Source: Tissierellia bacterium
Lineage (GTDB): Bacteria > Bacillota > Clostridia > Tissierellales > Peptoniphilaceae
Assembly: GCA_012728295.1 (NCBI GenBank)
Contig: JAAYFJ010000010.1
Coordinates: 1-64,000, forward strand
Reading direction: 5' to 3'
DNA: 64,000 bases
Shown here one piece after another: positions 18,331 through 26,713 of the stretch. Position 1 is the stretch's first letter; each line of letters begins with the position of its first letter. A program made the position numbers and the translations under genes. A model generated the notes under the pieces. It had not been told where the DNA came from. It saw only the letters and a program-made list of their open reading frames with translations, and did not search any database.

Positions 18331-19290
18331 ATGAGAACAATCGCTATTCTAACTAGTGGAGGAGATGCTCCAGGAATGAATGCAGCTATTCGTGCAGTTG
18401 TTAGAGCTGCTTCATATTATGATATGAAAGTATATGGGATTAAAAATGGATATAGTGGTTTAACGGAAGGTAATCTAGAATTAATGGGAGTATCTTCTGT
18501 TGCTGATATTATTCAAAGAGGGGGAACGATCCTAGGAACAGCACGAAGTAAGGAATTTTTAACTGAAGAAGGCCAACAAAGAGCTTTAAATGTCCTTGAT
18601 ATTTATGGTATAGAAGGACTTATTGTACTAGGGGGAGATGGAACTTTTAGAGGAGCTAAAGCTTTGAGCGAAAAAGGTTTCCCAGTCATTGGAATTCCAT
18701 GCACTATAGACAACGACCTAGGATATTCTGAATATACCATTGGGTTTTTTACTGCAGTGGAAACTGCTGTTGATGCGATAGGTAAAATTAGAGATACATC
18801 CTCATCTCATGGAAGAGCTAGTGTAATTGAAGTTATGGGTCGCCATTGTGGAGATATAGCCCTTTATTCTGGGTTGGCGGGTGGGGCCGAAAGTATTATT
18901 TTGCCAGAGATTTATACGGATATGGACCAGGTTTTACAAAAAGTGCTGCAAGGTCGAAATAGAGGTAAACGCCAAAATCTAATAATTATGGCTGAAGGTA
19001 CTGGAGACCCATATGAAGTAGCGGAAACAATTCGTATGAAAACAAATATTGAGACAAGAGTAACAATATTAGGACATATTCAAAGAGGTGGAACTCCAAT
19101 AGCTATTGATAGAATTATTGCAAGTGAGATGGGAATAGTTGCCGTCGAAAAATTGAGGGATAGGGATATAAACATATTGCTTGGAATTAGGAACAATAAT
19201 ATATATACTATTCCAATTGACAAAGGTTTGCTGTGTGGAAAGAGTATAAAGAAAGGCTTGTATAATACAGTAGGAATATTAAGCATATAG
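18331..19290 (+). CDS. pfkA: ATP-dependent 6-phosphofructokinase
   Basis: Phosphorylates fructose-6-phosphate to the 1,6-bisphosphate, the committed glycolytic step. Motifs: ILTSGGDAPGMNAAIRAVVR at the N-terminus, GGDGTFRGA with the ATP-type GGDGT, the catalytic TIDNDL, and MGRHCGDIAL. The 319-aa length matches the bacterial allosteric enzyme. ATG 18331 is chosen over TTG 18325 because CGGAGG lies 6 bases upstream. It forms a glycolytic pair with pyk, 12 bases downstream. Confidence 0.97.
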   Translation: MRTIAILTSGGDAPGMNAAIRAVVRAASYYDMKVYGIKNGYSGLTEGNLELMGVSSVADIIQRGGTILGTARSKEFLTEEGQQRALNVLDIYGIEGLIVLGGDGTFRGAKALSEKGFPVIGIPCTIDNDLGYSEYTIGFFTAVETAVDAIGKIRDTSSSHGRASVIEVMGRHCGDIALYSGLAGGAESIILPEIYTDMDQVLQKVLQGRNRGKRQNLIIMAEGTGDPYEVAETIRMKTNIETRVTILGHIQRGGTPIAIDRIIASEMGIVAVEKLRDRDINILLGIRNNNIYTIPIDKGLLCGKSIKKGLYNTVGILSI

Positions 19291-19302
19291 TGGGAGAATA
19301 TA

Positions 19303-21063
19303 ATGAATAAAAAAACAAAAATAGTAGCAACAATTGGCCCAGTGTCAGAGTCTATAGAAATATTAGAAGAGATGATTGTGTCAGGCATGAATGTATGCAG
19401 GCTTAACTTTTCTCACGGAACACATGATGAGCATCTAGTTAGAATTAATGCAATAAAAAAAGCAAGAGAGAACCAAAGTGCTAATGTGGCAATAATGCTT
19501 GATACAAAGGGGCCAGAAATTCGAATAAAAACTTTTGAAGACAATAAATCTGTTGTTTTAGAGACAGGACGGGATTTTACACTAACTACAAGGGATGTCT
19601 TAGGCAATGATAAAATTGTATCAATAACATATATAGGTCTTCCAAGCGATGTATCTGTAGGTAATACCATTTTAATAGATGACGGGTTAGTAGAATTAGA
19701 GGTTGTAAGCAAGAATGAAACCGACATTAATTGTAAGGTAATAAATGGTGGAACTATCAGCAATAGAAAGGGAATTAATGTACCAAGTGTCAAAATAAAT
19801 ATTCCTGCTTTGACCGATAGTGATATTGAGGATATTTTATTTGGAATTAAACAAGATATCGATTTTATTGCAGCTTCATTTATTAGAAAACCAGAAGACG
19901 TATTGGCAATTAGAAGAATATTGGAAGACAATAATAGTGATCACATTGAAATAATCTCTAAAATTGAGAATCAAGAAGGAGTTGAAAATCTTGATGATAT
20001 AATTAGAGTTTCAGACGGAATAATGGTTGCTAGAGGGGATTTGGGAGTTGAGATAGCGCCTGAAGAAATTCCAATAGTGCAAAAAGATATGATTTCGAAG
20101 TGTAATTTAGCAGGAAAACCAGTTATTACAGCAACACAAATGCTTGATTCAATGATGCGAAATCCAAGACCTACAAGAGCTGAAGTAACTGATGTTGCAA
20201 ATGCAATACTAGATGGGACAAGTGCGATCATGCTATCAGGAGAAACTGCAGCAGGAAAATATCCGATATTAGCTGTTAAGATGATGAGTAAAATAGCATG
20301 TAGAGTAGAATCATCTTTAGATTATCATGAAATATTAAGAAAAACGTCAGATTTTAATGAAATAACAACTACCAATGCGATAGGAAAAGCAACTTGTACT
20401 ACTGCTTATGATTTAAGTGCATCTGCAATAATAGCTGCAACTGCTTCAGGATATACTGCTAGAGTTATTTCAAAATTTAAACCCAAGTCTCCAATAATAG
20501 CAGCGACTACTAGTCCACGTTCCGCAAGAAAACTTTCGTTAGATTGGGGGGTATTTCCAGTAATTAGCGAATTAGGATCTTCCACTGACGAAATATTAGA
20601 TTATTCTATTACAGCTGCTCAAAACAGTGGATATATAAAAGATGGTGATTTAGTAGTAATAACTGCAGGAGTGCCTGTTGGTACATCTGGTTCTACAAAT
20701 CTAATAAAAGTACACACTCTAGGGAAACTACTGATTTCAGGGACTGGAATTGGAAATATGACTATTACAGGTCGTGTAGTTGTTGGAACAACTGAAGATG
20801 AACTTTTAGTGAAATTTGAACCTGGAGATATACTGGTAACTACATCTACAGCGAAAGAAGTAGTTAGTATTATGAAGAAAGCATCTGCAGTAGTGGCAGA
20901 GGATGGTGGATTGACTTCACATGCCGCTATAGCTGCTTTAAACTTAAACATCCCGACAATTGTAGGCGCCAGAAATGCTACTGAAATATTGAAAGATGGA
21001 GATATTATTACTCTTGATTCAAGCACAGGTCAAATATATCGCGGACAAGCGCGATTAATATAG
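19303..21063 (+). CDS. pyk: pyruvate kinase with C-terminal PEP-utiliser domain
   Basis: Converts PEP and ADP to pyruvate and ATP. N-terminal KTKIVATIGP, the NFSHG motif, the substrate and magnesium site (ISKIENQEG, MVARGDLGVE) and ITATQMLDSM are intact. At 586 aa it is longer than the usual 470 aa because of an extra C-terminal phosphohistidine-like domain with GGLTSHAAI (about 535-543), as in Bacillus and Geobacillus enzymes. Its role there is structural or allosteric rather than catalytic. It follows pfkA and is 7 bases upstream of the ClC gene. Confidence 0.97.
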   Translation: MNKKTKIVATIGPVSESIEILEEMIVSGMNVCRLNFSHGTHDEHLVRINAIKKARENQSANVAIMLDTKGPEIRIKTFEDNKSVVLETGRDFTLTTRDVLGNDKIVSITYIGLPSDVSVGNTILIDDGLVELEVVSKNETDINCKVINGGTISNRKGINVPSVKINIPALTDSDIEDILFGIKQDIDFIAASFIRKPEDVLAIRRILEDNNSDHIEIISKIENQEGVENLDDIIRVSDGIMVARGDLGVEIAPEEIPIVQKDMISKCNLAGKPVITATQMLDSMMRNPRPTRAEVTDVANAILDGTSAIMLSGETAAGKYPILAVKMMSKIACRVESSLDYHEILRKTSDFNEITTTNAIGKATCTTAYDLSASAIIAATASGYTARVISKFKPKSPIIAATTSPRSARKLSLDWGVFPVISELGSSTDEILDYSITAAQNSGYIKDGDLVVITAGVPVGTSGSTNLIKVHTLGKLLISGTGIGNMTITGRVVVGTTEDELLVKFEPGDILVTTSTAKEVVSIMKKASAVVAEDGGLTSHAAIAALNLNIPTIVGARNATEILKDGDIITLDSSTGQIYRGQARLI

Positions 21064-21070
21064 GTGTGAA

Positions 21071-22339
21071 ATGAAACGAGAAAATGAAAATATTAGTGTA
21101 ATTACCTTAGTAATGGAAGCAATTCCCATAGGCATTGTATCTGGAACTGCTATAGTCTTGTATAGAAAAATGCTTGCATATATTGATATCATTAGGACTT
21201 TGACGTTTAGTGACATCGATATCACTAAAGCGATACTCATACTAATTAGTGCTGCTGCCATAGGCTTACTAATTTCGTTAATAATCAAAGTGCTTCCAGA
21301 ATCCGGTGGCTCTGGAGTTCCACTAGTGCTGGCTGAAGCTAATGACAAAGCTGATATGAGCCCATGGAAAGTTATCGTTGGAAAGTTTCTGGGCGGTGGA
21401 CTCTCCAATTTATCTGGACTTTCTTTAGGACTAGAAGGTCCATCAATACAAATTGGTGCTGTTATGGGGAAAGCTGTTGGATTTCTTTCTCCAAACGGAA
21501 TGAATAAAAGGTGGAGATTGACTGCAGGCGCCGCTGCAGGTATGTCGGCTGCTTTCGGAGCTCCAATAACTGGTGTTATTTTTGCACTAGAGGAGATGCA
21601 TGGGTATTTTTCACCAGTATTAATTGTTCCATGCATGATATCTGCAAGTATTGCAGATATTATTTCTAAATTAATTTTTGGTTTAGAACCAGTATTTACT
21701 TTTAAATTAATTGATAGATTACCATTTAATCAATATATATGGGTAATATGTTTTGCAGCATTTATTGGATTAATAGGAGTAATTTTTAACCATTTGAGTA
21801 TAATAATGATGGATTTATTTGATAAACTTAAAATCCCTTCTTTTATTAAACCTATTGTTGCCTGTATAATAGCCGTTATTTCAGGATTTTATTTCTATCA
21901 GTTGTTAGGTGGTGGCCACCATTTATTATCTCATTTACCATATGAGAACTTATCTGTTCTAACTATCATAGTTTTGCTAGTTGGAAAAATTATTCTTACA
22001 ACTATTGCTAGCGCCAGTGGCGCCCATGGAGGTATATTTATTCCAATTTTGTGCATTGGGGGATTAGGAGGAGCATTATTCGCAAATGTATTGATAAGCT
22101 TTGGTCTTATTGATCCAAATTTATTAATAAACTTCATTTTTTTAGGAATGGTAGGAATAATAGCTGGAGTAATAAGATCACCGTTACTGGCTATTGTGAT
22201 GGTAACTGAAATTACTAGCTCTTTTACCTATGTATTAGCTTTTACTATAGTTAGCGTGGTTTCGTATGTTGCTGCAGAGCTAACTTCTTGTAAACCACTT
22301 TATGTTGCTTTAATGGAGCGATCCGGTTTGTCGCACTAA
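21071..22339 (+). CDS. ClC-family chloride channel / H+ antiporter
   Basis: A polytopic membrane protein of 422 aa. The three anion-filter motifs are present: GSGVP (81-85), GLEGP with the external gating Glu122, and GGIFIP. The internal proton glutamate characteristic of antiporters is matched by EE at 174-175 (FALEEMHGYF). These features favour a 2Cl-/H+ exchanger over a passive channel; the transported ion (chloride, fluoride or other) is not certain. It lies between pyk and a two-component system with short gaps, so it may be co-transcribed with both. Confidence 0.92.
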   Translation: MKRENENISVITLVMEAIPIGIVSGTAIVLYRKMLAYIDIIRTLTFSDIDITKAILILISAAAIGLLISLIIKVLPESGGSGVPLVLAEANDKADMSPWKVIVGKFLGGGLSNLSGLSLGLEGPSIQIGAVMGKAVGFLSPNGMNKRWRLTAGAAAGMSAAFGAPITGVIFALEEMHGYFSPVLIVPCMISASIADIISKLIFGLEPVFTFKLIDRLPFNQYIWVICFAAFIGLIGVIFNHLSIIMMDLFDKLKIPSFIKPIVACIIAVISGFYFYQLLGGGHHLLSHLPYENLSVLTIIVLLVGKIILTTIASASGAHGGIFIPILCIGGLGGALFANVLISFGLIDPNLLINFIFLGMVGIIAGVIRSPLLAIVMVTEITSSFTYVLAFTIVSVVSYVAAELTSCKPLYVALMERSGLSH

Positions 22340-22354
22340 TTTCGGGGTGAAAAC

Positions 22355-23014
22355 ATGAGCAAATTACTTATTGTAGATGATGAGATAAGAATTAGAAATG
22401 TGATTAAGGAATATAGTTTGATAAAAGGATATTATATAGACGAAGCATCTAATGGATCTGAAGCTTTGTTGCTATGTGAGAACACTAATTATGATTTAAT
22501 TATTATTGATTTAATGATGCCTGGAGTTGATGGATTTACAGTAGTCGAAGAGATAAGGAAAAAACAAGACGTTCCTATTATTATGCTTTCAGCTCGAACG
22601 GAAGAATCAGATAAATTGCTAGGGTTTAATTTGGGCATTGATGATTATATAACTAAACCTTTTTCTCCAAAAGAACTTATGGCAAGGGTTCATGCAATCC
22701 TACAGAGAAGAACTAAAACGCATGTTTTTCATTCGTTGATAGCACACAATGAAAGCGGCAGAGAGATATTACTAAATGGAGAACCTTTGGATTTATCCCC
22801 CAAAGAATATGAGCTACTAGCTTATTTAATTAAACACCCTAATATTGCTCTTTCAAGGGAGCAAATAATAAATGATGTTTGGGGTTACGATTATGATTAC
22901 GGTGATCGTACTGTTGATACGCATATTAAATCTATAAGAAATGTTTTGAAAGAATACAGAGAATTGATATCCACTGTCAGAGGTTATGGTTATAAATATG
23001 AGCCCAAAGAATAA
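22355..23014 (+). CDS. OmpR/PhoB-family response regulator
   Basis: Receiver domain (about 1-118) with the acidic pair DD8-9, phospho-acceptor Asp52 (IIDLMMPG) and the conserved Lys of ITKPFSP near 102. It is followed by a winged-helix DNA-binding domain (about 128-218: LSPKEYELLAYL, RTVDTHIKSIRNVL, VRGYGYKYE). It is the partner of the kinase gene that overlaps its 3' end. The regulon is unknown; the ClC transporter directly upstream is a reasonable candidate target by position only. Confidence 0.95.
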   Translation: MSKLLIVDDEIRIRNVIKEYSLIKGYYIDEASNGSEALLLCENTNYDLIIIDLMMPGVDGFTVVEEIRKKQDVPIIMLSARTEESDKLLGFNLGIDDYITKPFSPKELMARVHAILQRRTKTHVFHSLIAHNESGREILLNGEPLDLSPKEYELLAYLIKHPNIALSREQIINDVWGYDYDYGDRTVDTHIKSIRNVLKEYRELISTVRGYGYKYEPKE

Positions 23015-24398
23015 AAAATTAATTACTCTAAATAGTAGGTTGTGGAGAAGTTTTATACTTTATGGAATAGTTCTTCTTGTTGTTTTGTGGCTATTACAAA
23101 GTGTTTTCCTAGGAACTTTTTATAGAAGAATGAAAATAGCTGAAATCAATAAAATTTCTAATAGACTTACTTCTTATTATGGGGAACCGTCTTTTGAAGA
23201 TTTACTATATAAAGAATCTTTAAGGATGGGAATAGCAATTCAAGTAGTTGATAAAGACGGTAAATTACTATATCCAGTTTCTTTTTTTGAATCTTTAAAT
23301 ACTCCTAGGATTGATCCTGAAAAATGGATTGAAATAACTAAAGATTTAGTGAAAAACCCAGATGGAGTTATTTATGAAAATTATCATAAAACGATCGATG
23401 CCACAACGATAACAAGTTTATCTCATTTAGGCGGGGACTTGTTTTTATATATCAATTCACTTATAGAGCCTATAGATTCCACTGCCAATATATTAAAACA
23501 GCACTTAATACTTGTTTCAGCGCTAGTTGTAGCACTTTCTCTTTTGCTATCTTACTGGATGAGTAAAAAGCTATCAGAGCCTCTAACGGATTTAAAGCAA
23601 GAGGCAAATAAATTGGCAAAGGGAGACCTAACTGTGAACTTTTCCTCTAAAGGGTATAAAGAAGTTGAAGATTTAGCTCGTTGCTTAAATCTTGCCAAGG
23701 AAGAGCTAGAACAATCTTTATCATTTAGAAAGGATTTAATTGGCAATGTATCACATGATTTAAAAACACCATTAACAATTATCTTAAGCTATGCTGAAAT
23801 GATAAGGGATATTACAGGAGATAATAAAGAACTTAGAGAAAATAACCTAGATGTAATAATTAATGAAGCACATCATTTAACTTGGTTAGTAAATGAATTG
23901 TTAGACTTATCTAAAATTGAAGCAGGAATGGCAATAATTGATTATGAGAATTTTGATATTAAACAGTTAACAAAATTTGTCATAACTAGATTAAAGCCAG
24001 TGATAACAGATAATATTAATATAACCCTTAATGGACCAGATGATTGTATTGTTTTTGCAGATAAAAGCAAGCTTGAACAAGTAATATATAACTTGTTAAA
24101 TAATGCAATTCAATATACAGGAGAAGACGGGTATGTTGAAATCAATGTCTCTCTTAGCGATAGCAAAATTTACTTTGAAGTGTGTGATAGCGGTATAGGT
24201 GTACCCAATGCAGAAAAAGAAAGAATTTGGGAGAGGTATGTTAAAACTAGTAATCATCATAGCAGACATGAAATTGGTAGTGGCCTAGGCCTTTATATCG
24301 TAAAGACAATATTAACAATGCATGGACTGGATTATGGAGTAAAAGATAGAATTCCAAGAGGATCTATATTTTATTTTTCAGGAAAATTAGGTCTATAA
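22998..24398 (+). CDS. two-component sensor histidine kinase
   Basis: Membrane sensor kinase of about 466 aa. Two hydrophobic segments (about 18-40 and 165-185) flank an extracytoplasmic domain of about 125 residues. They are followed by HAMP, HisKA with the phosphorylated His253 in VSHDLKTPL, and the HATPase domain (N box NLLNNAIQYT, G1 VCDSGIGV, G2 GSGLGLYIVK). The start is uncertain. ATG 22998 overlaps the regulator by 17 bases; ATG 22986 is only 2 bases from the nearest AGAGG. The stimulus is not recognisable. No terminator follows before the pyr promoter. Confidence 0.94.
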   Translation: MSPKNKKLITLNSRLWRSFILYGIVLLVVLWLLQSVFLGTFYRRMKIAEINKISNRLTSYYGEPSFEDLLYKESLRMGIAIQVVDKDGKLLYPVSFFESLNTPRIDPEKWIEITKDLVKNPDGVIYENYHKTIDATTITSLSHLGGDLFLYINSLIEPIDSTANILKQHLILVSALVVALSLLLSYWMSKKLSEPLTDLKQEANKLAKGDLTVNFSSKGYKEVEDLARCLNLAKEELEQSLSFRKDLIGNVSHDLKTPLTIILSYAEMIRDITGDNKELRENNLDVIINEAHHLTWLVNELLDLSKIEAGMAIIDYENFDIKQLTKFVITRLKPVITDNINITLNGPDDCIVFADKSKLEQVIYNLLNNAIQYTGEDGYVEINVSLSDSKIYFEVCDSGIGVPNAEKERIWERYVKTSNHHSRHEIGSGLGLYIVKTILTMHGLDYGVKDRIPRGSIFYFSGKLGL

Positions 24399-24410
24399 CT
24401 TCTATTTATA

Positions 24411-24439
24411 TTGACATAATCATTGTTAATAGATAAAAT
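24411..24439 (+). promoter_or_regulatory. promoter of the pyr operon
   Basis: A consensus TTGACA (24411-24416), a 17-base spacer and TAAAAT (24434-24439). This is the best sigma-A match in the window. Transcription would start near 24446, giving a leader of about 110 bases before pyrB. Confidence 0.85.
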
Positions 24440-24446
24440 AATAAGG

Positions 24447-24505
24447 ACTTAGTGTCATCTACATCAAGAGGTGTTTTCACCGCATAGAACGAATTCACAC
24501 GAAGT
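24447..24505 (+). promoter_or_regulatory. structured pyr leader, candidate regulatory RNA
   Basis: ACTTAGTGT (24447-24455) can pair with ACACGAAGT (24497-24505), 8 of 9 positions. It encloses a small hairpin GGTG-TTTT-CACC (24470-24481). AAGAGG (24466-24471) is complementary to CCTCTT (24515-24520) in the 5' arm of the downstream terminator, so terminator and alternative pairings are mutually exclusive. I do not see the B. subtilis-type PyrR-binding hairpin sequence. It may be an attenuator sensing nucleotides by an unknown means. Confidence 0.5.
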
Positions 24506-24511
24506 ATGAGC

Positions 24512-24545
24512 AAGCCTCTTTTTTATACAAAAAGAGGCTTTTATT
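24512..24545 (+). terminator. leader terminator (attenuator) before pyrB
   Basis: AAGCCTCTTTTT (24512-24523) pairs perfectly with AAAAAGAGGCTT (24529-24540) around a 5-base loop and is followed by TTATTT. It lies after the pyr promoter and before the pyrB ribosome binding site (AAGGAG 24547-24552), so it controls read-through rather than ending an upstream operon alone. Confidence 0.8.
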
Positions 24546-24557
24546 TAAGGAGTTATT

Positions 24558-25427
24558 ATGGAAAACTTGCTTTCACTAAAAACACTTACTAATGATGAGA
24601 TTATTTATCTAGTTAACAGAGCTTTGGAGCTAAAAAAAGGAGCAAAGCCTGCAAATCTTGATGCATGTGTTGCTAACCTTTTTTTTGAACCTAGTACGAG
24701 AACCCATTATTCTTTTATTAGAGCTGAACAAAAATTAGGATTGGAGGTCCTGGATTTCAATCCGTCAGGATCTAGTTTAAAAAAAGGAGAGACATTGAAT
24801 GATACTGTAAAGTTATTCCAATCTCTTGGCGCAGATGTGTTAGTAATAAGACATGAAGAAGATAGGTATTATGAAAAATTGATAGATAACATCAATATTC
24901 CTATTATTAATGCAGGAGATGGTAAAGGAGATCATCCAACCCAAAGCTTACTAGATATTGTAACAATCTATGAATCTTTTAATCGACTAGAAGGTTTAAA
25001 ATGTGTTATTTATGGGGATTTATCGCATTCAAGAGTCGCAAATACTAACATTGATATATTTAATAAACTAGGAATTAAAGTAGAAACAGTTAGTCCTCCC
25101 GGATTTGAATACAACGAGAGCACGACCAATGATTTGTCTGAAGCCATAATTGATGCTGATATTGTTATGGGATTAAGGATTCAACACGAGAGACACAGTG
25201 AGCATTTCACATACACGCAAGAGGATTATGTTACAAAATTTGGACTAGATGAAAATCGTTTAAAACTACTTAAACCTGAATGCATAATTATGCATCCTGC
25301 TCCAGTGAACAGGGGATGGGAAATGATCGATGCAGCGGTAGATGGTCCTAAAAGTAGAATTTTCCAACAGATGGCAAATGGAGTCTATGTTCGTATGGCT
25401 GTTTTAGAAAGGTCTTTGGTGAAGTAA
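24558..25427 (+). CDS. pyrB: aspartate carbamoyltransferase catalytic subunit
   Basis: Condenses carbamoyl phosphate with aspartate to carbamoyl-aspartate, the first committed pyrimidine step. The phosphate loop FEPSTRT, the neighbour-subunit loop KKGETLNDT, the HPTQSLLD block and the C-terminal HPAPVNRG are intact. Two small departures from the usual motif are seen right after STRT (HYSFI where RFSFE is common). The 289-aa length is slightly short at the C-terminus. No pyrI regulatory gene is present, as expected for the Bacillus-type trimeric enzyme. It is the first gene of the pyr operon and its stop overlaps pyrC (TAATG). Confidence 0.96.
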   Translation: MENLLSLKTLTNDEIIYLVNRALELKKGAKPANLDACVANLFFEPSTRTHYSFIRAEQKLGLEVLDFNPSGSSLKKGETLNDTVKLFQSLGADVLVIRHEEDRYYEKLIDNINIPIINAGDGKGDHPTQSLLDIVTIYESFNRLEGLKCVIYGDLSHSRVANTNIDIFNKLGIKVETVSPPGFEYNESTTNDLSEAIIDADIVMGLRIQHERHSEHFTYTQEDYVTKFGLDENRLKLLKPECIIMHPAPVNRGWEMIDAAVDGPKSRIFQQMANGVYVRMAVLERSLVK

Positions 25428-26713
25428 TGATATATATAAAAAATGCCTCTATATGTTTGGAGGACGACAGTTTTAAAGATGTAGACTTAACTATTGAAAA
25501 TGGAATTATAAGTTATATAGGGAAATTACCACAAAGTACTACAGAAGATTGCGTTACTATTGATGCACAAGGAATGCTATTAGTACCTTCCTTTATTGAT
25601 CCTCACGTTCACTTAAGAGAACCGGGATTTGAATACAAAGAAGATTTTATAACAGGGACAAACGCCGCAATAAAGGGTGGATTTGGGAAAGTGTGTTGTA
25701 TGCCAAATACAAAACCTTCTCCGGATACTCCTGAGTCTTTATCATCCATTATGGAGTTAGCAAAGACTAAAGGCAAAATTCCTTGTTATTTTTTTAGCCC
25801 CTTGACCTATGGTTTAAAAGGTGAAAAGCTAGTTGATTTTGAAGAGCTTGTAAAAACTGGAGCCATAGGCTTTAGCGACGATGGAAAGGGCTTGCAAAAT
25901 GCAGGTTTAATGGCTTTGGCTATGAAAAGAATATCTAATATTGATTCAATAATCACTGCTCATTGCGAAGACGAAAGTTTATTATTTGATGGTTATATCC
26001 ACGATGGAATTTATGCTAGAAACAACAACCATAAAGGGATATCTTCTGCTAGTGAAAGCGTTCAGGTGGCAAGAGATGTATTATTGGCTTTAGATCACGA
26101 TACACGATATCATGTATGCCATATTTCAACAAAAGAAAGCTTGGCAATGGTAGAATATGGAAAAACTAGAAAAGGGAAAATTAGCTGTGAAGTAACACCT
26201 CATCATTTGCTTTTATGTGATGAGGACATAGAGGAAGATGGACTGTATAAAATGAATCCTCCATTACGGTCAAGGGAAGATATGATAGAATTAAGGATTG
26301 CTTTGTCCAGTGGTCTTATAGACTGTATTGCAACTGACCATGCTCCACACGCACGAACTGAAAAAAACAAAGGCTTAAGAGATTCAGCTTTTGGAATTAT
26401 TGGTTTAGAAACGGCTTTCTCTCTTTTATACACAAAATTATGTAAAGAAGGTAAATTGCCTTTATGGACACTAATTAATGCCATGACAAAAGCTCCTGCT
26501 GATATTTTTAGAATTCCTTGCGGAGAAATAAGATTGGGAGGAATAGCAGATTTAATTTTGATTGATCTTTCCAAGCAGTGGGAAATTTCTGAGGATGAGC
26601 TCGAAAGCAAATCTAATAATACTCCTTTTTTAGGCGAAAGAGTATTTGGATATATTGATACTGTTATTTTAGATGATAAAATTAAATTGCGAGGTGGAAA
26701 AATTGTTGAATAG
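25427..26713 (+). CDS. pyrC: dihydroorotase
   Basis: Zinc amidohydrolase that cyclises carbamoyl-aspartate to dihydroorotate. Visible are the metal-binding DPHVHLREPG (about 57-66), the substrate-binding CMPNT motif near 89-93, a His in VCHIST, a His in VTPHHL, and the catalytic Asp in ATDHAPH. The 428-aa length is that of type I bacterial enzymes. The start overlaps the pyrB stop by one base, and the 3' end overlaps the carA start. Confidence 0.96.
   Translation: MIYIKNASICLEDDSFKDVDLTIENGIISYIGKLPQSTTEDCVTIDAQGMLLVPSFIDPHVHLREPGFEYKEDFITGTNAAIKGGFGKVCCMPNTKPSPDTPESLSSIMELAKTKGKIPCYFFSPLTYGLKGEKLVDFEELVKTGAIGFSDDGKGLQNAGLMALAMKRISNIDSIITAHCEDESLLFDGYIHDGIYARNNNHKGISSASESVQVARDVLLALDHDTRYHVCHISTKESLAMVEYGKTRKGKISCEVTPHHLLLCDEDIEEDGLYKMNPPLRSREDMIELRIALSSGLIDCIATDHAPHARTEKNKGLRDSAFGIIGLETAFSLLYTKLCKEGKLPLWTLINAMTKAPADIFRIPCGEIRLGGIADLILIDLSKQWEISEDELESKSNNTPFLGERVFGYIDTVILDDKIKLRGGKIVE

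Noticed and set aside
19413..19931. 172-codon open frame on the minus strand
   Set aside because: Antisense to pyruvate kinase, with no family match or start signal.
21055..21636. 193-codon open frame on the minus strand
   Set aside because: Antisense to the ClC antiporter gene; low-complexity product rich in Pro, Ile and Ser, as expected from a reverse-strand shadow.
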